Source: Parus major (lineage: Eukaryota; Chordata; Aves; Passeriformes; Paridae). From it: DNA of 64,000 nt. Under the pieces are notes generated by a model. The model was not told the DNA's origin. It did no database searches and saw only the letters and a list, made by a program, of their open reading frames with translations. Made by a program: the position numbers and the translations under genes. The stretch's first letter is position 1; every line of letters starts with the position of its first letter. This document shows positions 35,894 through 49,800 of this stretch, one piece after another. The stretch is taken from contig NC_031770.1 of assembly GCF_001522545.3 (NCBI RefSeq), positions 91,406,339 through 91,470,338 of the forward strand, read 5' to 3'.

Positions 35894-38610
35894 TATTTTC
35901 TTTACTGAAAAGAACATATTGCATTTATACTGGGCTTTCCAGTGGCCATTGCTCGCCACTGGACAAAAGACTTTTTTTGTGCCTTTTTCTCGAAATCATG
36001 TTGACCAAGTAGGATTTTCAGAACAGCCTTTAAGAAGGCTTATTTGTAGAAATATTCATTTTACCTTCACAGTAGGTCAGCTTCATACTGTTAGTTGTTC
36101 TATATCTGAAAGTTATGCTCTCTATGTAGGTCTGTCCAGAGGTTTCAGAATTGCTTAGCTATTTCATTCAAAGCCTGTCTTGTAAATGTCTAAAGAGACT
36201 GTGGAGAAGCAACTCAAAAATGAATCCTATTTTTGGCTGTACTAGGTTATAGCCTTGCTTTATGCCTATTCTTAACCAAATAAACTTGACTTCTTCATAA
36301 ATTCACAAAATTTTATCAGAAAAGGTTGAAAGTGTCCCTACATCAAAACAGTTAAAATATTCTGGAGGAGATTGTACATGTAGGTTTCCATCAGGCACGA
36401 AAGAAAATTTATTCAGATTTGCTGCATCACAGTGTTGTTGCACAAATGTAGCCATGACTTCCTGCTCCCATGCTTTGAAGGAAAGCTGTGGCTCTAACGA
36501 GTTCCTACACAAAGCAGGACCTAAATGATAGAACAATGAGCTTTTGGACCATTAGTGAATTATCTGGGTGCCAAATTGGTAATTGGTTTTCAGGACTGAA
36601 GGCACATGCAGAAGAAGAATGTAGGGTGAACACTCAAGTAAAATTAAACAATTAATGAAATATATAATTAAGAACCTTTTTAGCACTTCAATGGTCAGCA
36701 TTAGCTTACACAAATTTTTAATAAAAGAATGTGGGCGCTGGGTATTTAAATTCCACTGAAGTCACACTTTGGGTGCTTCATTCCTTTTTCTTGTTTTTTA
36801 ATCAGGCTTCAAATTTATGTAGCTGTCCTACTAATGCAATCTTTCAGAAGAGAAAGTTCACCTAGGGCTTTCTAAATCTTACATGAGTATCATTACTCCT
36901 TAAACATCCTTTCTTAGTCGTGAATATGCAATTTTGCTTGAAGTTTTATGTGTCAGGACAATCATTTATTTGAACTGATGTTTTCAGTCTGGCACATCCT
37001 TCTCTGTCTTTCTTCTTGGGAAAATTAGCATAATGTCTTTGAAAGATATCCAATAGAATCCTTAATTTATGTAGTGTCTTCATCTTCTGTTCAGTTTTAA
37101 AAGCTTATTGCAGTGTTAGAAGCAGTATAAAATAATATAAATGTTACTTAATCTCTATTAGTATGAAACTGGTAGGATTAAATAGATATGTAATCTTTTT
37201 ATATATTTTTATTTACTTACTATTTTTGCATGTCTGAATCATTATATATATACAGGTCTTTTAGTCTGTTTTTTGTGCCTTTTTAATCTAGAAATAGCTT
37301 ATTGAAGTAGTTACATATTGAATGAATCTCAGTTCTAGATATAAATTATGTCTATAATATAAACAAATAACTAAATTGGTACTTTTGTCTGGAAACATTT
37401 GTCTTTAAACCATGGTTTCAATAGCTCATTTTAATTGTGAAATAGCATAAAATTGATTTTGAAAAATTTCTTAACTTATTCTAATGAATAAGCAGCATCA
37501 AATTAAAATCCATATTAAAAAACCCAAACGTGATTCTCTGACATATTCTCTTCCAAAAGAAAAAAATACATTTCCTCCCCAAAATACCCTGAGTATGTAA
37601 TATATAGCGTCCTTAATGAAAAGAGCAAGGAAAAATGTAATACACCCTTCCACTGACTCCAAAAAATACTGAAAATCATATTAATGTACATTCAAGTAAT
37701 TTGAAGATAAAATAAATGGAATACTTTCACATAACAAATGAGTAAGCTTGGAGAGAAAAGCCATTTTAGTGTGGAAATTGGACGACAGAGAACAGACATA
37801 ATAGAAGTTGGTAAAACTGTGAACTAACAAAAAGTTGGGGAATGGGGAGCAGACAAGGGCGAGAGGGAAGAAGTGGTAAAGAACTGAAATGTAAGCAGGA
37901 GTTACAGAAAAAAAAACTACAGTTTTTATTATCAAGGCAGAACCTACACTTCTGCTGAATCACTAGGATAGTATTTTCTTTTTTTCTCCTAAAAGAGGTC
38001 ATCTCCTAAGTTATAAGTGTTAATGTACAAGTTTGAGTTTTTTCTTTTTAAAATTAGGTTTGATAGCACTGTGTCACTTTCAGAACCATAAATAATTGTT
38101 TTTTATCTCAAATTATCCCTAAGATTTGAGAAGCCTATTTTTATCTCTAGGTGTTAATGCTTTTTCTTTCAATGTTTATGGATGAGCATTTGGGGAGTGA
38201 AGATTAGAAAGTTTCTCTCCACTCATTCTGACAGACACTCTCTTTGGATTTTGCAAAACATTATATCTGTGTGTAAGTAGACTTGGTATCAGACCACAAA
38301 TAACATGTCCGTTCATTTTTGTGATTAAATAAATTCCTGAAAGTATTGCCACACAAGGCACAGATTTGGCCCCTCTAAAATTCTGGCTATAATTCCCTTT
38401 CTGTAATGAGCCTTTTCTTCCTGACTGAATGGAGTGGTACCACCTGCCCTACACATTTTATCATGGCTGTTAGCCTTATGGTTTACATTTAAAAAACCAC
38501 GGAATGGTAGAAAGACTGATGCAGTGCTTAGGGGAAGCAGGGTTCAGCTGACATGAAGACAGATTGCGTTACAGCAGGCTTGTGAGAAATTCCAACAGAT
38601 AACTTGGAGT

Positions 38611-38613
<3 letters not shown>

Positions 38614-38645
<32 letters not shown>
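38614..38645. repeat. (TA)n microsatellite
   Basis: About 16 AT dinucleotides without interruption. Confidence 0.95.
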
Positions 38646-38648
<3 letters not shown>

Positions 38649-38880
38649 GACAGAGGGTTGCTCCTTCAGGCTATTCTGCATCTGCCAATCACCATGCAAA
38701 ATAAACTCTGCCATGAAAGTGGAAATCCAACAGAGTTGACCAAAATCATAGAAAAATAAAAGCATCTAAAAGTGCAACTTATATCTACTTATCTGCTTTA
38801 TCCATTTAAATTTAATCTTTGTTGTTTTTTTTTTGTTTGGTTGTTTGTTTTTTTTTTTCTCCTCCCATTTTTATAATGGT

Positions 38881-38938
38881 TAGGTCAGGTTATTCATGAC
38901 CTAAGCCTATAGTTTGGGAACTATATTTAGTTCCCAAA
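38881..38938. repeat. Two adjacent perfect hairpins
   Basis: The first has the arms taggtca (38881-38887) and tgaccta (38897-38903). The second has the arms tttgggaacta (38913-38923) and tagttcccaaa (38928-38938) around the loop tatt. Both are perfect, and only nine bases separate them. Confidence 0.9.
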
Positions 38939-39957
38939 TGCAGAATCCCAAAATACGACAAATTTAGGTCTTTCTATATGCTGTCACCTGCATTAACTAT
39001 AATGCTGTCTGAAAATAAATTATCTCTGGAAATTTTATACACACAAATGTATAACTCTTTGAACTTTTCTATAAATAAGGGCATTCCTCAGACAAAAAGG
39101 CAGAGGTATTTGTTTTTACATGTCTGTTTACTGATTTTTGCTATCACTATGTAGATATCACTGGGAATGATCCAGTCACTAAAAGATTTTATTCACATTG
39201 TTAATTCCTCCTGTGACTGCAGACTAAACAAGATGAACAGAAATAGTCATAAAAGTGAGCAGAATGTTCTTCATAAATGTTAAATATCTTCTGACTATAT
39301 TGACTGTTCATAATTCTGAGAAATATTAATAATTAGAAGTAAAGTTTAGGCATCTAATTCAAATATTTAAATTTAAAATATTTACATTTTTACTTCTGTT
39401 TCCCTCATTGTCAAAACAGGGAAATTCCCAGGTTCTGAATCACTGTCAGTAACAGACACTATAAGTTAGGTGTTAAAAAAGAGTAAGAGGAATACTTCCT
39501 TTATTTTATAAATAACATTTAAACATTATGTTGTAATATTTTCTCAAATTATCTAAATAAGTTTTATGCACAAAATGTGAAATAAATGAGAATGCCAGCT
39601 TCTGAAATCAAAATAGTTACTAAAAAAACCCATTTGAACTCAAATCACTTTCACTAACAGGAGTAAAACCACCTTCTACATCACACTATTTTGAATAATT
39701 TACTTTTTATTTTTTATTTTTACTCACATCTGATTTATCTATGAGAACTCATTATTTCCTAGTGTTCATCAATGACCACATAGAATTGAGTATTATTATA
39801 ATCTTACTTGGATTGACCACAGAAACATATTGACTACAGAGACATCTTGAACATACATATCGGACATTAATCCCTTTGTTTTTACACAGAACACTACACA
39901 TATAAATATTAAAAGTAAATAATAAATACAGTTTAAAAAAACAAGAGTGCAAACATT

Positions 39958-39981
39958 TTAAAATGTAAAATGTAAAATGTA
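39958..39981 (+). repeat. Short tandem repeat of TAAAATG
   Basis: Three near-identical 7-base units occur in a row (ttaaaatg, taaaatg, taaaatg), followed by a variant unit taatg. Confidence 0.85.
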
Positions 39982-40073
39982 ATGATTATTTTTTAGCTAC
40001 TGTACTAGTTGAAAAAAAAGCAAGAAAATTACATTAATCTTTAATTTTTGCTCCATTTCATTTATCCAGGCCA

Positions 40074-40136
40074 TTTTGGAAATCAATAACATTTTCAAAA
40101 TGTTATTGTTTTCCAAAAACATTTGGAAAACAATAA
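40074..40136. repeat. Nested palindrome made of three alternating arm copies
   Basis: Left arm 40074-40095 pairs with 40097-40118 over 22 bases with one mismatch and a single-base centre (C at 40096). The second arm then pairs again with what follows. Positions 40103-40117 (ttattgttttccaaa) are the exact reverse complement of 40122-40136 (tttggaaaacaataa), with the loop aaca. The layout is arm, inverted arm, arm, so two mutually exclusive hairpins can form. This pattern is typical of replication template switching. No transposon ends are visible. Confidence 0.93.
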
Positions 40137-43100
40137 TTTAAAAAGATTATAAGAATTCCACCTATCATTAAATATATTATAGGACATTTCCTATGTTACA
40201 GCTCTCTCATTAGACTGAATTTATTTGAATTATTAACGATTACTATAAGAAATGTCAGGAACAAGTATCAGAAATAAAAATATACCTAAAAATTCTGAAA
40301 ATAAAGTGGCTAGTATAGTTACTTCCCTTTGAAAGGGTACTTCTCATAGAAAAGGGAATGTTGAATCTTGCTTCCTTTGAACTGCAGGTGAGTGTTCACC
40401 ATAGCAACCTCCAAACGTGGTCAAAGAGACATTTGAAAACATCTCAAGCCTTAATCTCCCTAGTCTATATCTTTTATTTGGCGTATATTTGACTTCACTT
40501 GAAAGGAATGAAAAAGGACTTGGCTTGTGTAATGATATGCATCAGATGACAGTAGACAACAAGCTTGTGGAAAAACAGGTTTCAAATAGGGCCTGATATT
40601 TAGTGTGAATGGTATTAAAATAGAAGCAAAGTGCATTTCTTTTTAATCTCGTATTTTATGTGTTTTAGGAAGAGATGGGACAGTGACAACATATGTATGT
40701 AAACAGCTGGTTAGTGAGCTCTTAACCTATGTCAGCTTCTTCAGATTGCTTTTTTGCTGATGGTCTGTAATTCAGAAGAATTTCTCCCAGCAATGTGTAA
40801 GAAAAGTACGGGGAAAAAATTCTCTGAAGTAAAAACAATAACGACAGTAAAATAGAAAACAAAACTATGCGAATGTTATTAAAGTAAATGTCTCTTTGCA
40901 GATAGAGTACCTCCCAGAAGTGATTTGTTTTGCACTGCTATTCAATGTGGAAAAAAGGTTTACAGAAAATTTTTGTAACAGCTGTAATAATCAAGGAAAT
41001 CAGAGGTAGAATAACTGCATCATGTTTTTTGTATGTTCAATTTACTTCATGCAGACCAGAGCTATTTATTTTTTATTCTTAAAGGAATTTCATACATTAA
41101 AGTATGTAAGTAGTTGAAGTATCCTAAAATCCAGTAAAAGGCAGCAATCATAAAGGACAGCAAGAATTATTAATTTCTCCAGTTTATGACTTGAATGTCT
41201 GGCTCTGGCTTAGTCTGCCTGCTTGATCATGTCAAATCTCCAGGGTAGAACAGGCCCTCTCGGGAGGTGAACTGGGATTAGCACTGAGTTGCCTGTGATG
41301 CTCTCTGTGCTCCCCTGTGCAGTGTGTTACAGTGCAGTTAGTGTCTGTTCTCTAGCTAGAATCTAAGGGAGAAGAAGAAAGTGGGGAATGTAGAGGTGTG
41401 CAAAAAGATAAACAGCAGGGAACAGGGCAAAGATGAACATTAGAAGATGAGCTTATTCATTCCATGATAAGCTCTTGGAAGTGGACAAAAGTCTAGGTAT
41501 GGCAGGAAAAGCAACAGCACCAACACTCAGGAGTGGTGTAATATATAGATATTTGTCAGCTATTTTCAGGCTTTTATATGCTCATGAGCTCTTCATCTAG
41601 GCTACTGATAATCTCCACAGGTTGTAAAAACGGAGTATTTGCTGATGGTACATCAGCTGCTGACCCTTTGCAAGCCATTATCCTCAATGAAAATAATTGC
41701 AGACACAATTAGAAATAAGCTGTTGAATTGACTGCATGGAACCAGTTCACATAGAATCATTGTCATAACTCACTTAGGATACCAATTTATATCAAGAGTT
41801 GAAGTATCAGCTCTTTGTACATGTCTTTGATGCCCCATGGTACCTGGAATGGTGATGTCTGTGTTTAATCAGCTGAATCCCGCCCAAGGTGTCTACTTCA
41901 AATTGAGCTGAATGTTTTTCCAGAGTAGTCTACATAAATCATCATTTACTAAAAAGGAAGTTTAGAAGCTGACTCACCTACAACAGGTTACAGAAATTTA
42001 GGTTTCATAATCTGAAATTAAAGTCCATCCTTAGTCTTCTGTGGCATATAAGGTAAATTTTATCATTGATTTAGGTAGCTATGATCTTCTCCTTTGTCTA
42101 GAAATAAATAAAACTGCTGCTTCATTATGGAGTGTACTGAGAAAAGGATATTTCTGTGACTGTAAAACAGGGGACAGCTCCTCTGTGTATGTGAATTTAT
42201 CAATAATAATTATGAAAGTATGTTAACAGACTAGAAAGCTCAGCAACTGCAATCAGAAATCACAATTCAGTTGAAAATACTGAACACTATCAATCTGTCT
42301 TGCTGTCATTGGAATTTATTTGGTGCAATGACACTACTAAAGTGATTAAGTTATAAAATATGAGAGGGTTGTAGGCTTTTTTGTAGTAAGCATCCAGTAA
42401 GTTTGTGTCATTGCTTACTAATAAAGTCAGAACAGTTCCAGCTTTCAGGATGTGTACTTACTCCATTTCTGAGCTTTAAGCAGTGAATGCCTTTACATTT
42501 AGTTTTGTATTCATGGCTATGGAGCAGTTGGATGTGTCCTGTAGCACAACACAGAGTAAGCCATTCCAGGTGAAAAGCTTACAGATACAAAGCAGTCTGG
42601 GTTTGAGGACTGAGATTTAAAATAGGGCAAGTCCAGTGACAAATACAGAGCTTTTTTTGAACAATAAGATGTGTTCTGAGAACCATAATTGAAGTGGTTG
42701 TCAATTCTCAGAATATAATGGGGTTTTTTTTAGGATCCTAGTCTGTTTTACATTGCTTTTAGGTAATAGATTGCTTAGACTGTGATGTTTTTTCTTAGTT
42801 TCCATAAAAATGAAAGTTGTTGCTGAAAACAAGACATTGAAGGCTCACAGCAAAGAGTTAGGTTATAGTTTAAGGGTTGTATGTTCATTGCCATACACAC
42901 ACACCAATGGTAACTAAATCTCCAATTATTTTAAGAATTTAAAAAAGAGGAGGTGAGAAAGCCATTCTAAACAGTTTAATCTATTATTTAATGCAATGAA
43001 TACATTGAGTTTTATTTAATACTGTTCAAAAGAGTATACTCATTAAACTTTCCTACTTTGAGAATTACAATGGCATTGTCAATTTATTAATCATGAGGGT

Positions 43101-43384
43101 TTTTTTTAGTTTTACTTTTCTGTAATGAAGAATGTGGATAATATTTAAAACTTCTGAATTTTTTTGTGGAACTGTTCAAGTATTTAGTTCTCTTGACAAT
43201 GTTTTCAATCTACTTATCAAGTGGTCTAAAGATTTTTTATATGAAATTAGTAATTTTGATGTTTTACTGTTTACTTATGGAATAATATGAATAATAGTAG
43301 GACAGTTTCCTGTTTACTGGTTATGATGGAATGAATAGGCTGCATAGAGCAAAATATTACCAGGGGGTTGAGGAAGATGGTCCT

Positions 43385-43545
43385 TCCCTTGAAACCAGCA
43401 ATGGTGGTGCCACACCTGGAGCACTGTGTTCAGGTCTGGGCCCCTCAGCACCAGCATGTCAGACACATGGACATGCTGGAGAGAGCCAGCAAAAAATTTA
43501 AGGGACTGGAACATCATTCCTATGAGGACAGGGTAAGAGAGCTCT
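43385..43545 (+). mobile_element. CR1 LINE fragment, end of the RT domain
   Basis: The DNA gccacacctggagcactgtg and the later gggactggaacatcattcct and atgaggacagggtaagagag follow the CR1 ORF2 region just after the RT catalytic part. In translation it gives PHLEHCVQVWAPQ and, after a degraded LLERVQRR-like stretch, KGLEHHSYEDRVREL, the classic CR1 C-terminal RT signature. The frame stays open over about 50 codons, but both ends are lost, so this is a dead fragment without the 3' octamer tail. Confidence 0.9.
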
Positions 43546-44743
43546 GTATGGAATTATACGTGTAATTCCAAAAATGATTGCTATAAACATATATGTACAC
43601 CATACCCACCCAAAAAACCTTCATCATTCCACATTTATGTATAGCAAGATAATAAAAAGTTGATTTTACTATGGCTTTGGACCAAGCAGGCACAGAATGA
43701 GAAAATTACTGTTATACTATCTTCAGATAACTAATCCTAGCCTTTCCTTGTTGTACAGTGGAGGATTCCTTCAGAAAACAGAGAAACTAGATGATCAGAT
43801 AACCTTCTGAATGACTGCAGGTAGAACTCTCCATTCTCTAGATGTAAACTCAGAGAAGAATTCATCTAAATCAGACATTTCAATTAGGTATCTGCCTTTA
43901 AAGTAAATGATTTTTTTCTCCCAAAATTTATTCCGAAATACTGGCTGTTAAAAAGTGACAATGTGACTGTTTGCTCTTTTGCATATGAACTGCAGTTAAT
44001 TTTCATACTGTGATTTACAAAAAGATGATTTATACTATTTAGTAAATAAATGGAAAAATAGATGTGAATGGAAATAATTGTGAATACAGCATTTGTAGCT
44101 AAACTTTTGCATGCACAAGGATTACAGCATATTTATGGACCAAGTTAAAACATACTGACTACTGTCAGGTGACTTACATGATAAAAAGTAGTACAGAAGA
44201 CTATGTTCAAAATAATGTTTATACCATTTAACTTATTTTTCATAAAAGCAAGCAAGTCTCCAGTATCCAATTATATCTGCAGTGTTAGAGGATAATCTCA
44301 AGTAAAATCAGTGTCCATTTAAACTGTGAAATGACTGGCAGTTAGATGTTCATGGGGATTGCTACATGGATCTGTTAACAGGCATATTATATGAGATTAA
44401 AATGTCAGTGTCTCCCACTTACTGTAATGGAAAGCATCACAAAAAGTTTTAAAAATATCAGGCTTATGCTATGTTAAAAAAAAAATAAGGATAAAAATAA
44501 TAGTCCCTAGTCTACACAATGAAGGCAAAAGATTGGAAGTTTACTATAAAGAATTATGACAATACTTTGCCTTTATCTATTGAGCAGAAATATATTCTAT
44601 CATTCTATGCACCAACTTCAAATTCTTCTAAGCATATATTATGAACAAAATTTTATTTTCTCTCATTTCATACCATTTTTTAAATTTATTGTAATTTTGC
44701 AAGAGGAGATTAAATGTGTTCTCAGCATAAACCTTGGCAAATT

Positions 44744-44761
44744 AAAAAAAAAAAAAAAAAA
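44744..44761. repeat. A homopolymer run
   Basis: Eighteen uninterrupted A bases followed shortly by a T-run (44765-44772). There is no processed-pseudogene body upstream that I can recognise. Confidence 0.9.
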
Positions 44762-46735
44762 TACTTTTTTTTCACAAGGCTGTTAAAAATAGGCTTTATT
44801 TGTGAAAATTTTACCAGAGAGATTCGTTCCATATGAATAGTTCATCTCATTGATGTAATTTAAGTTTTATCCTGTACTTTGATCTAGCAGAAAGCTTTCA
44901 AAAAGATGACAGTCACTTAGGGAAATCTAGTGTCATGAAGACATTACAAGTCAAGGTAATTTCTTAAGAGAAACCAGTGTTCTTATATGCTGATAAAGGA
45001 ATAGTTTAACAGGTAGGGATTGAGTTTTCCATCCAGGAATTTATACATATTAGTCAAATGGTTATTGAATTGCTCAATAACTCAGAACATTTCAAACTTA
45101 ATTTTAAGAAAATATTCCTACTCAGTAAGTGCATAAAGAACTTTTGCTGAGCAGCAGCCACTTATGATAAGTTGACTAATTTTTGTAAAACTTTGATTCA
45201 CTTCCACAGACTAGAAAAAGGCATCTTGTGTGAGATTCACAATGACAAACCTTGTTCAGAAACACTGTTGGTGAAAATAGGCAAATACATGCTGAGATGA
45301 CATTCGAGAAAGAATGACAGGATCACTAATGAAAACATTAATGGTTTTTTGAAGTTCTTTAAGCTGCAAACTTGATTGAAAAGGCACATTTGATTTTTAT
45401 TCCTGTTTAAATTACTTAGATTCTACTAGTACTATCAATTTTGAGATCTAATTTAAATTACATGGCTGAAACCTGTCAGAACACCAGAATGTTTTTATTT
45501 CTTAAATATAGGATTCATTAATTTCTGTGTATATCCTATCCATTTTTTAAATCTTTATGACCCTTATCACTCCTTACGTATGTGCTGTCAGCTTTTTAAG
45601 CCTATGGCACTTCCAGTATGTGCTCTGACATTATTTTAATATTGTGAAATATATGTTATCTCTAGTCTACTGATAAGAAGAATTTATAAAGATGTTTTCT
45701 TAAAAAAACAGAAAAAGATAATACTGATTTTTTCAGCAAAGATGTAATAAATTTGAAACCTTGGTTTCATCATTCAAGCAAATGTCTCATGGATTTCTGA
45801 GCTTAGTTCTGATTTTTTTTCCAATGGAACACTTAAACTACCTCATAAAGGAGCAATAAGTAATGTGGGGTAACTAAAAATAGTTACAAGCTTAATTGCA
45901 AGCAAATTACAAGCTTAATTTTACCATATTGGAACTAATTTTAAATATTCTGTGACTGATTTGTGCTTTTACATCAATTCCTCCAACCAAGTCAGACAAA
46001 AAAAGGGTACTTGTTTTGCTTCATTTATTTTTAATTCTGGATACCTTCACCTCCCTGAATTTATGTGAAAACCATTTATTATTGTCCTTTCGAGAATCTC
46101 TCCTGAATATCTTGAAAGCTTTTAGTATTCATAGGACCTTGTTGTGCTTGTTTACTAAAATGTAATTAAGGAGAGAAGACTGTAGGTTTGATAGAATTTG
46201 TTTCCAGATAAATCATCAACTCTGTCAGAGTAAATTAGGCATCTCATCCTGAACTTCAGATATTTCAATTGGAACACTTATGCTGTTGGTGAGTAAGATG
46301 TTTCTGTCAGGAATGTTCTATGTGTATAGCTCTAATTGGTCCAGTTTCACATTAAAGCATGAAAGAATCTTTTGTCACTCTTCTATTCACAAGTCTTACA
46401 AAGAAATATGGCAAAACCCTCATTTCTCCTGTTTGCATTCATCTCAAAACAAAAAAGAAAGATAAACAATTGTGACCTTTTTTTTTGACAGAACACAATT
46501 TAAATAAAACCAATGTCATACCCAGAAAATATTGGAATTAAATGTTGTCTTCTTTTGATGTATTTGCAAAACAAATGTTAGAAGTGAGAGTACTTGAAGC
46601 AAATGAAAATTGATTGACTTTTTCTTAACAAAAGGAGATTAAAAATAGCATAACAGAATTCATCACATGGCCCATTCATTCCAATATCCTGTTTGCTATA
46701 TTATCCGAGATTGTTCTAGGAAAATCCTAGACGAA

Positions 46736-46810
46736 AATATAATATTATATTATAATATTTTTATATATATATATATATATACACACATATATATATATAA
46801 TATATATAAT
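46736..46810. repeat. Compound AT-rich microsatellite
   Basis: The order is aatataatattatattataatattt, then (TA)n, then acacaca, then (TA)n again. The internal symmetry allows extensive self-pairing. Confidence 0.92.
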
Positions 46811-49800
46811 TAAGATACCTAAACCCCAAGTAAGGAAGTATGATGAGATTACATACAACTTTCCAATTTACAGAAAATAACACCCAAGAACAACACTGAC
46901 AATCTCTGCCAAAGCTCTAATTTGCTATAAATAAATGTTCTAAGCAAACACAAAATAAGGACAATCCTGTTATGCATGTGAAATGAGAAAGTCCATGAGA
47001 AGCATCCCATCTGTTTCCAATCATGAGCTCTGTGTGCTCTCTTGGAAATTGTATAGCTGCTTTTTGGTGGGGTTTATTTTGAGTCCTCCTACCTTTGTAT
47101 CTGATCATCCAATTACTCCATGCTCCATCTGATCAAGGTAACAGGGTGGTTTGATGGTTTGTATATACTGATATGGAAACTATGTGAGCTGTAGTAAATT
47201 ATAAAAAAAAATAATTCAAATTTAAACCCTCTTGTACCCTAAGGTACATCACGTACATCAAGCTCATCATTAACTCAATTTTTTCCCAAATCTAACCCAA
47301 AGTCAGGTGTGATTTAGGGGGTTCTGGTGTGAATCTGCTCTTTGGTGTGGCCTGATCTGTAATAAAACCTACCCTTTTTTCATGTCCAGGATGATCCTTC
47401 AAACACCACATCTGTGTTCTGACACTGTTATGCCTGATCCAGTAAATCACCCAAAACACTGTATACTATAGCATTTAAGTTGCTCAGAACTTCTGATTCA
47501 TCTCCGTAGACAAGGTCAGAAGAGCAAAGCAAGAGATGAGGTAGCTCATACTTTTACCATATAAATAACTAGCATAAAAGAAGGAAAAGTTATGTATTTA
47601 CACCATGAGTATACAGAAGTATCTGCTAGCAATGCGCTCATGTGCATAACAGAAAACCGCATAAAATATTAGCAGAAGCAACTACAGTAAATATAAGTAA
47701 AACATCCAAGAAGATTCCACTAAACTTTTTTCTGAATCTGTTCTAACTGTAGTTTTGCATATTAGCATTTCTAGAATTTGGTTATACAATGAAACATGCT
47801 AATTTTTTTTTATTTAACATATGGAGAGAGAACACTTGAGTGCCAAAGTGAGGAAAAAAATATTGACTTTCAGTGCTTGATTTATGTAGACAAATTAATT
47901 TGAAATTAGAGCATAAGGCCTCCACGCTTTTGAATACAAAATATCATGAAGGTCACGTCTTGTCTTTCACAAATTATTTCAGGATACAAACCAAATTATC
48001 ACAAGACTTAGTATCTAATCCATCTGTTTTTGCCTGAAGTGTTAGATATTTGTAGAAAATAAGGATATTTAAAAGAAAACAAAAAGGCGGTGCCGTAAAT
48101 TTAACAAAGTCCTTTGGCTCAATTACACAATTTTCACTTTATTCATCTCTGATTCATGAAGGGTTCCCAGACCAACAAGTGGTTAAAACCATGAAAATTA
48201 AAGTGAAGCATATGTTTATGCTTTCACTGGATAGTGATGGTACTTTACACATTGTAATCATTTTATTAAAACTCTGATAAGGCTAAAATAAGTTAATGTT
48301 CAGTTAAAATAAATGAGTGCTAAGTTCAATCCTAGCAGAAACATTCTACGCAAATAGTTGATAAAATAGCTACAAAAAACATTGCAACTGTAAAATTAAA
48401 AAAAAATATTAAAAATTCAGGTTTGCTTACAGAACCATTCTCTTGTGATTTTTATTTTCTTCTTCTTCCCCCACCAAAACCTTGTATAAGACTCATAAAG
48501 TTGTTTCATTACTTAATAATAACATTAAACATGTCACCATATTCTTTGCATTATAAAATTTTTAACCATTTTCTCTGTTTAATATCAAGGTAGATTCAAA
48601 GTCCAAGAATCTTAGCCTCAGATATTACTGGAGATCAGTAATATGGTAATTCTAGGATGACTGGTTGTGACTTGAGACTCCAATGCTCGCTATTGCTTTT
48701 AGAGTAAAATATGTTGAACTTGCTGCTGTTACTCTAATTTTTCATTAGGTGAATTTCAGTCAAGTTCCTTGTGCTTAATTAAAACATTTCTATATCTATT
48801 TTTCCCTTACTAATTAAAATAAAGGTCTTATCTGCTTTCAGATGTGTACATATTTTCTGAAATTGCTTCCAGCCTAGCATTAAAATCCTTTGCTTAGTAT
48901 TCCTATCTGTAAATCTGGTTAACAAATCAAAAATCTATGTTAAACAGTTTTCTTATATAATCCCCTATAAGGGAGCTTTTGCATCTTTTTTTCCTGTTCT
49001 TTCCCAGGACACTCTGATCCATCTCTTTCCTTTCCACTGGTCCTTCTCCTACACGTCTCATAAGAAATCTCACACGTGGCCACAGTTTCTTTAAAACAAT
49101 CCTAGAATGTTCTTTCTCCTTCATCATATAATGTCCTCTACCCTTGTAGCAAATAAGTCTTTGTGTTTTTCATGGTTTTTACAGGTGTGGAGAATTCCTT
49201 CTCTGTTTCTCTTTGCAAGCCCCATGTTGGCAATAAGTGAATTATTCTCCCTGATTGACCTAAAGGCAGCTAATTTAGTGGTGTGGGCTTGCAGTGGTCA
49301 GGTTGCTTGGGCTCTCCACAGCCTTTATTACTTGATAAAGGAAAATCTTTTTTAATATCTGTGAGAAGTATACAAAGGGTAAAGCAAAGAATATGATCAG
49401 ATTTGAGAAAAGCCTGACCTAAAATTACAGGAAGGGAAAAATGAGTTTTTTGTTACTTTATGAGAAAGGCTTCTGAAAGGAATGCATTTTTATTTGTCAT
49501 AATTTTTTTATTCATCCTGTCCAGAATGGGTAGATAAATACATAATAGGCTTAAATTCAAGCAAAGCAGATTAAAGTTAAATAAACTTTCCAATAGGATG
49601 AATGGGGAAACAAACAAATACGTTTCCCTAAGCAGTTATGAAGTCTCTGCCATTGTCTTTTAAATCACACTCAAAATCATCAGAAATATGATACACATCC
49701 TTTCCTTGGAGTAAGAAGATGAAATAGGTGACCTGTTAAGGTCAGTACTCTATGGTTTTCAGGACTGAAATTTAATTAAGAAGAACATAATTGGAAGAAG

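Larger units (their letters stand above)
35894..43384. other. AT-rich unique sequence with a hairpin cluster, no gene seen
   Basis: No gene is supported. It contains a (TA)n array at 38614-38645, adjacent hairpins at 38881-38938, three TAAAATG units at about 39958-39981 and a nested palindrome at 40074-40136. The minus frame at 36303-36536 has fairly normal composition but no recognisable domain or splice context. Confidence 0.6.

Noticed and set aside
35721..35959. Minus frames rich in Phe, Val, Cys and Trp, resembling membrane segments
   Set aside because: They are a product of the A/C-rich tract read on the other strand.
36303..36536. Minus frame with fairly normal composition
   Set aside because: Only 77 codons, no recognised family and no flanking exon signals.
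41750..41800. Possible CR1 3' tail (acatagaatcattg followed by cacttaggat)
   Set aside because: Too short and the expected ggttggaaaag stretch is absent.
49150..49350. Possible exon after a pyrimidine-rich acag acceptor at about 49185
   Set aside because: The frame shows no recognisable protein and there is no convincing donor.
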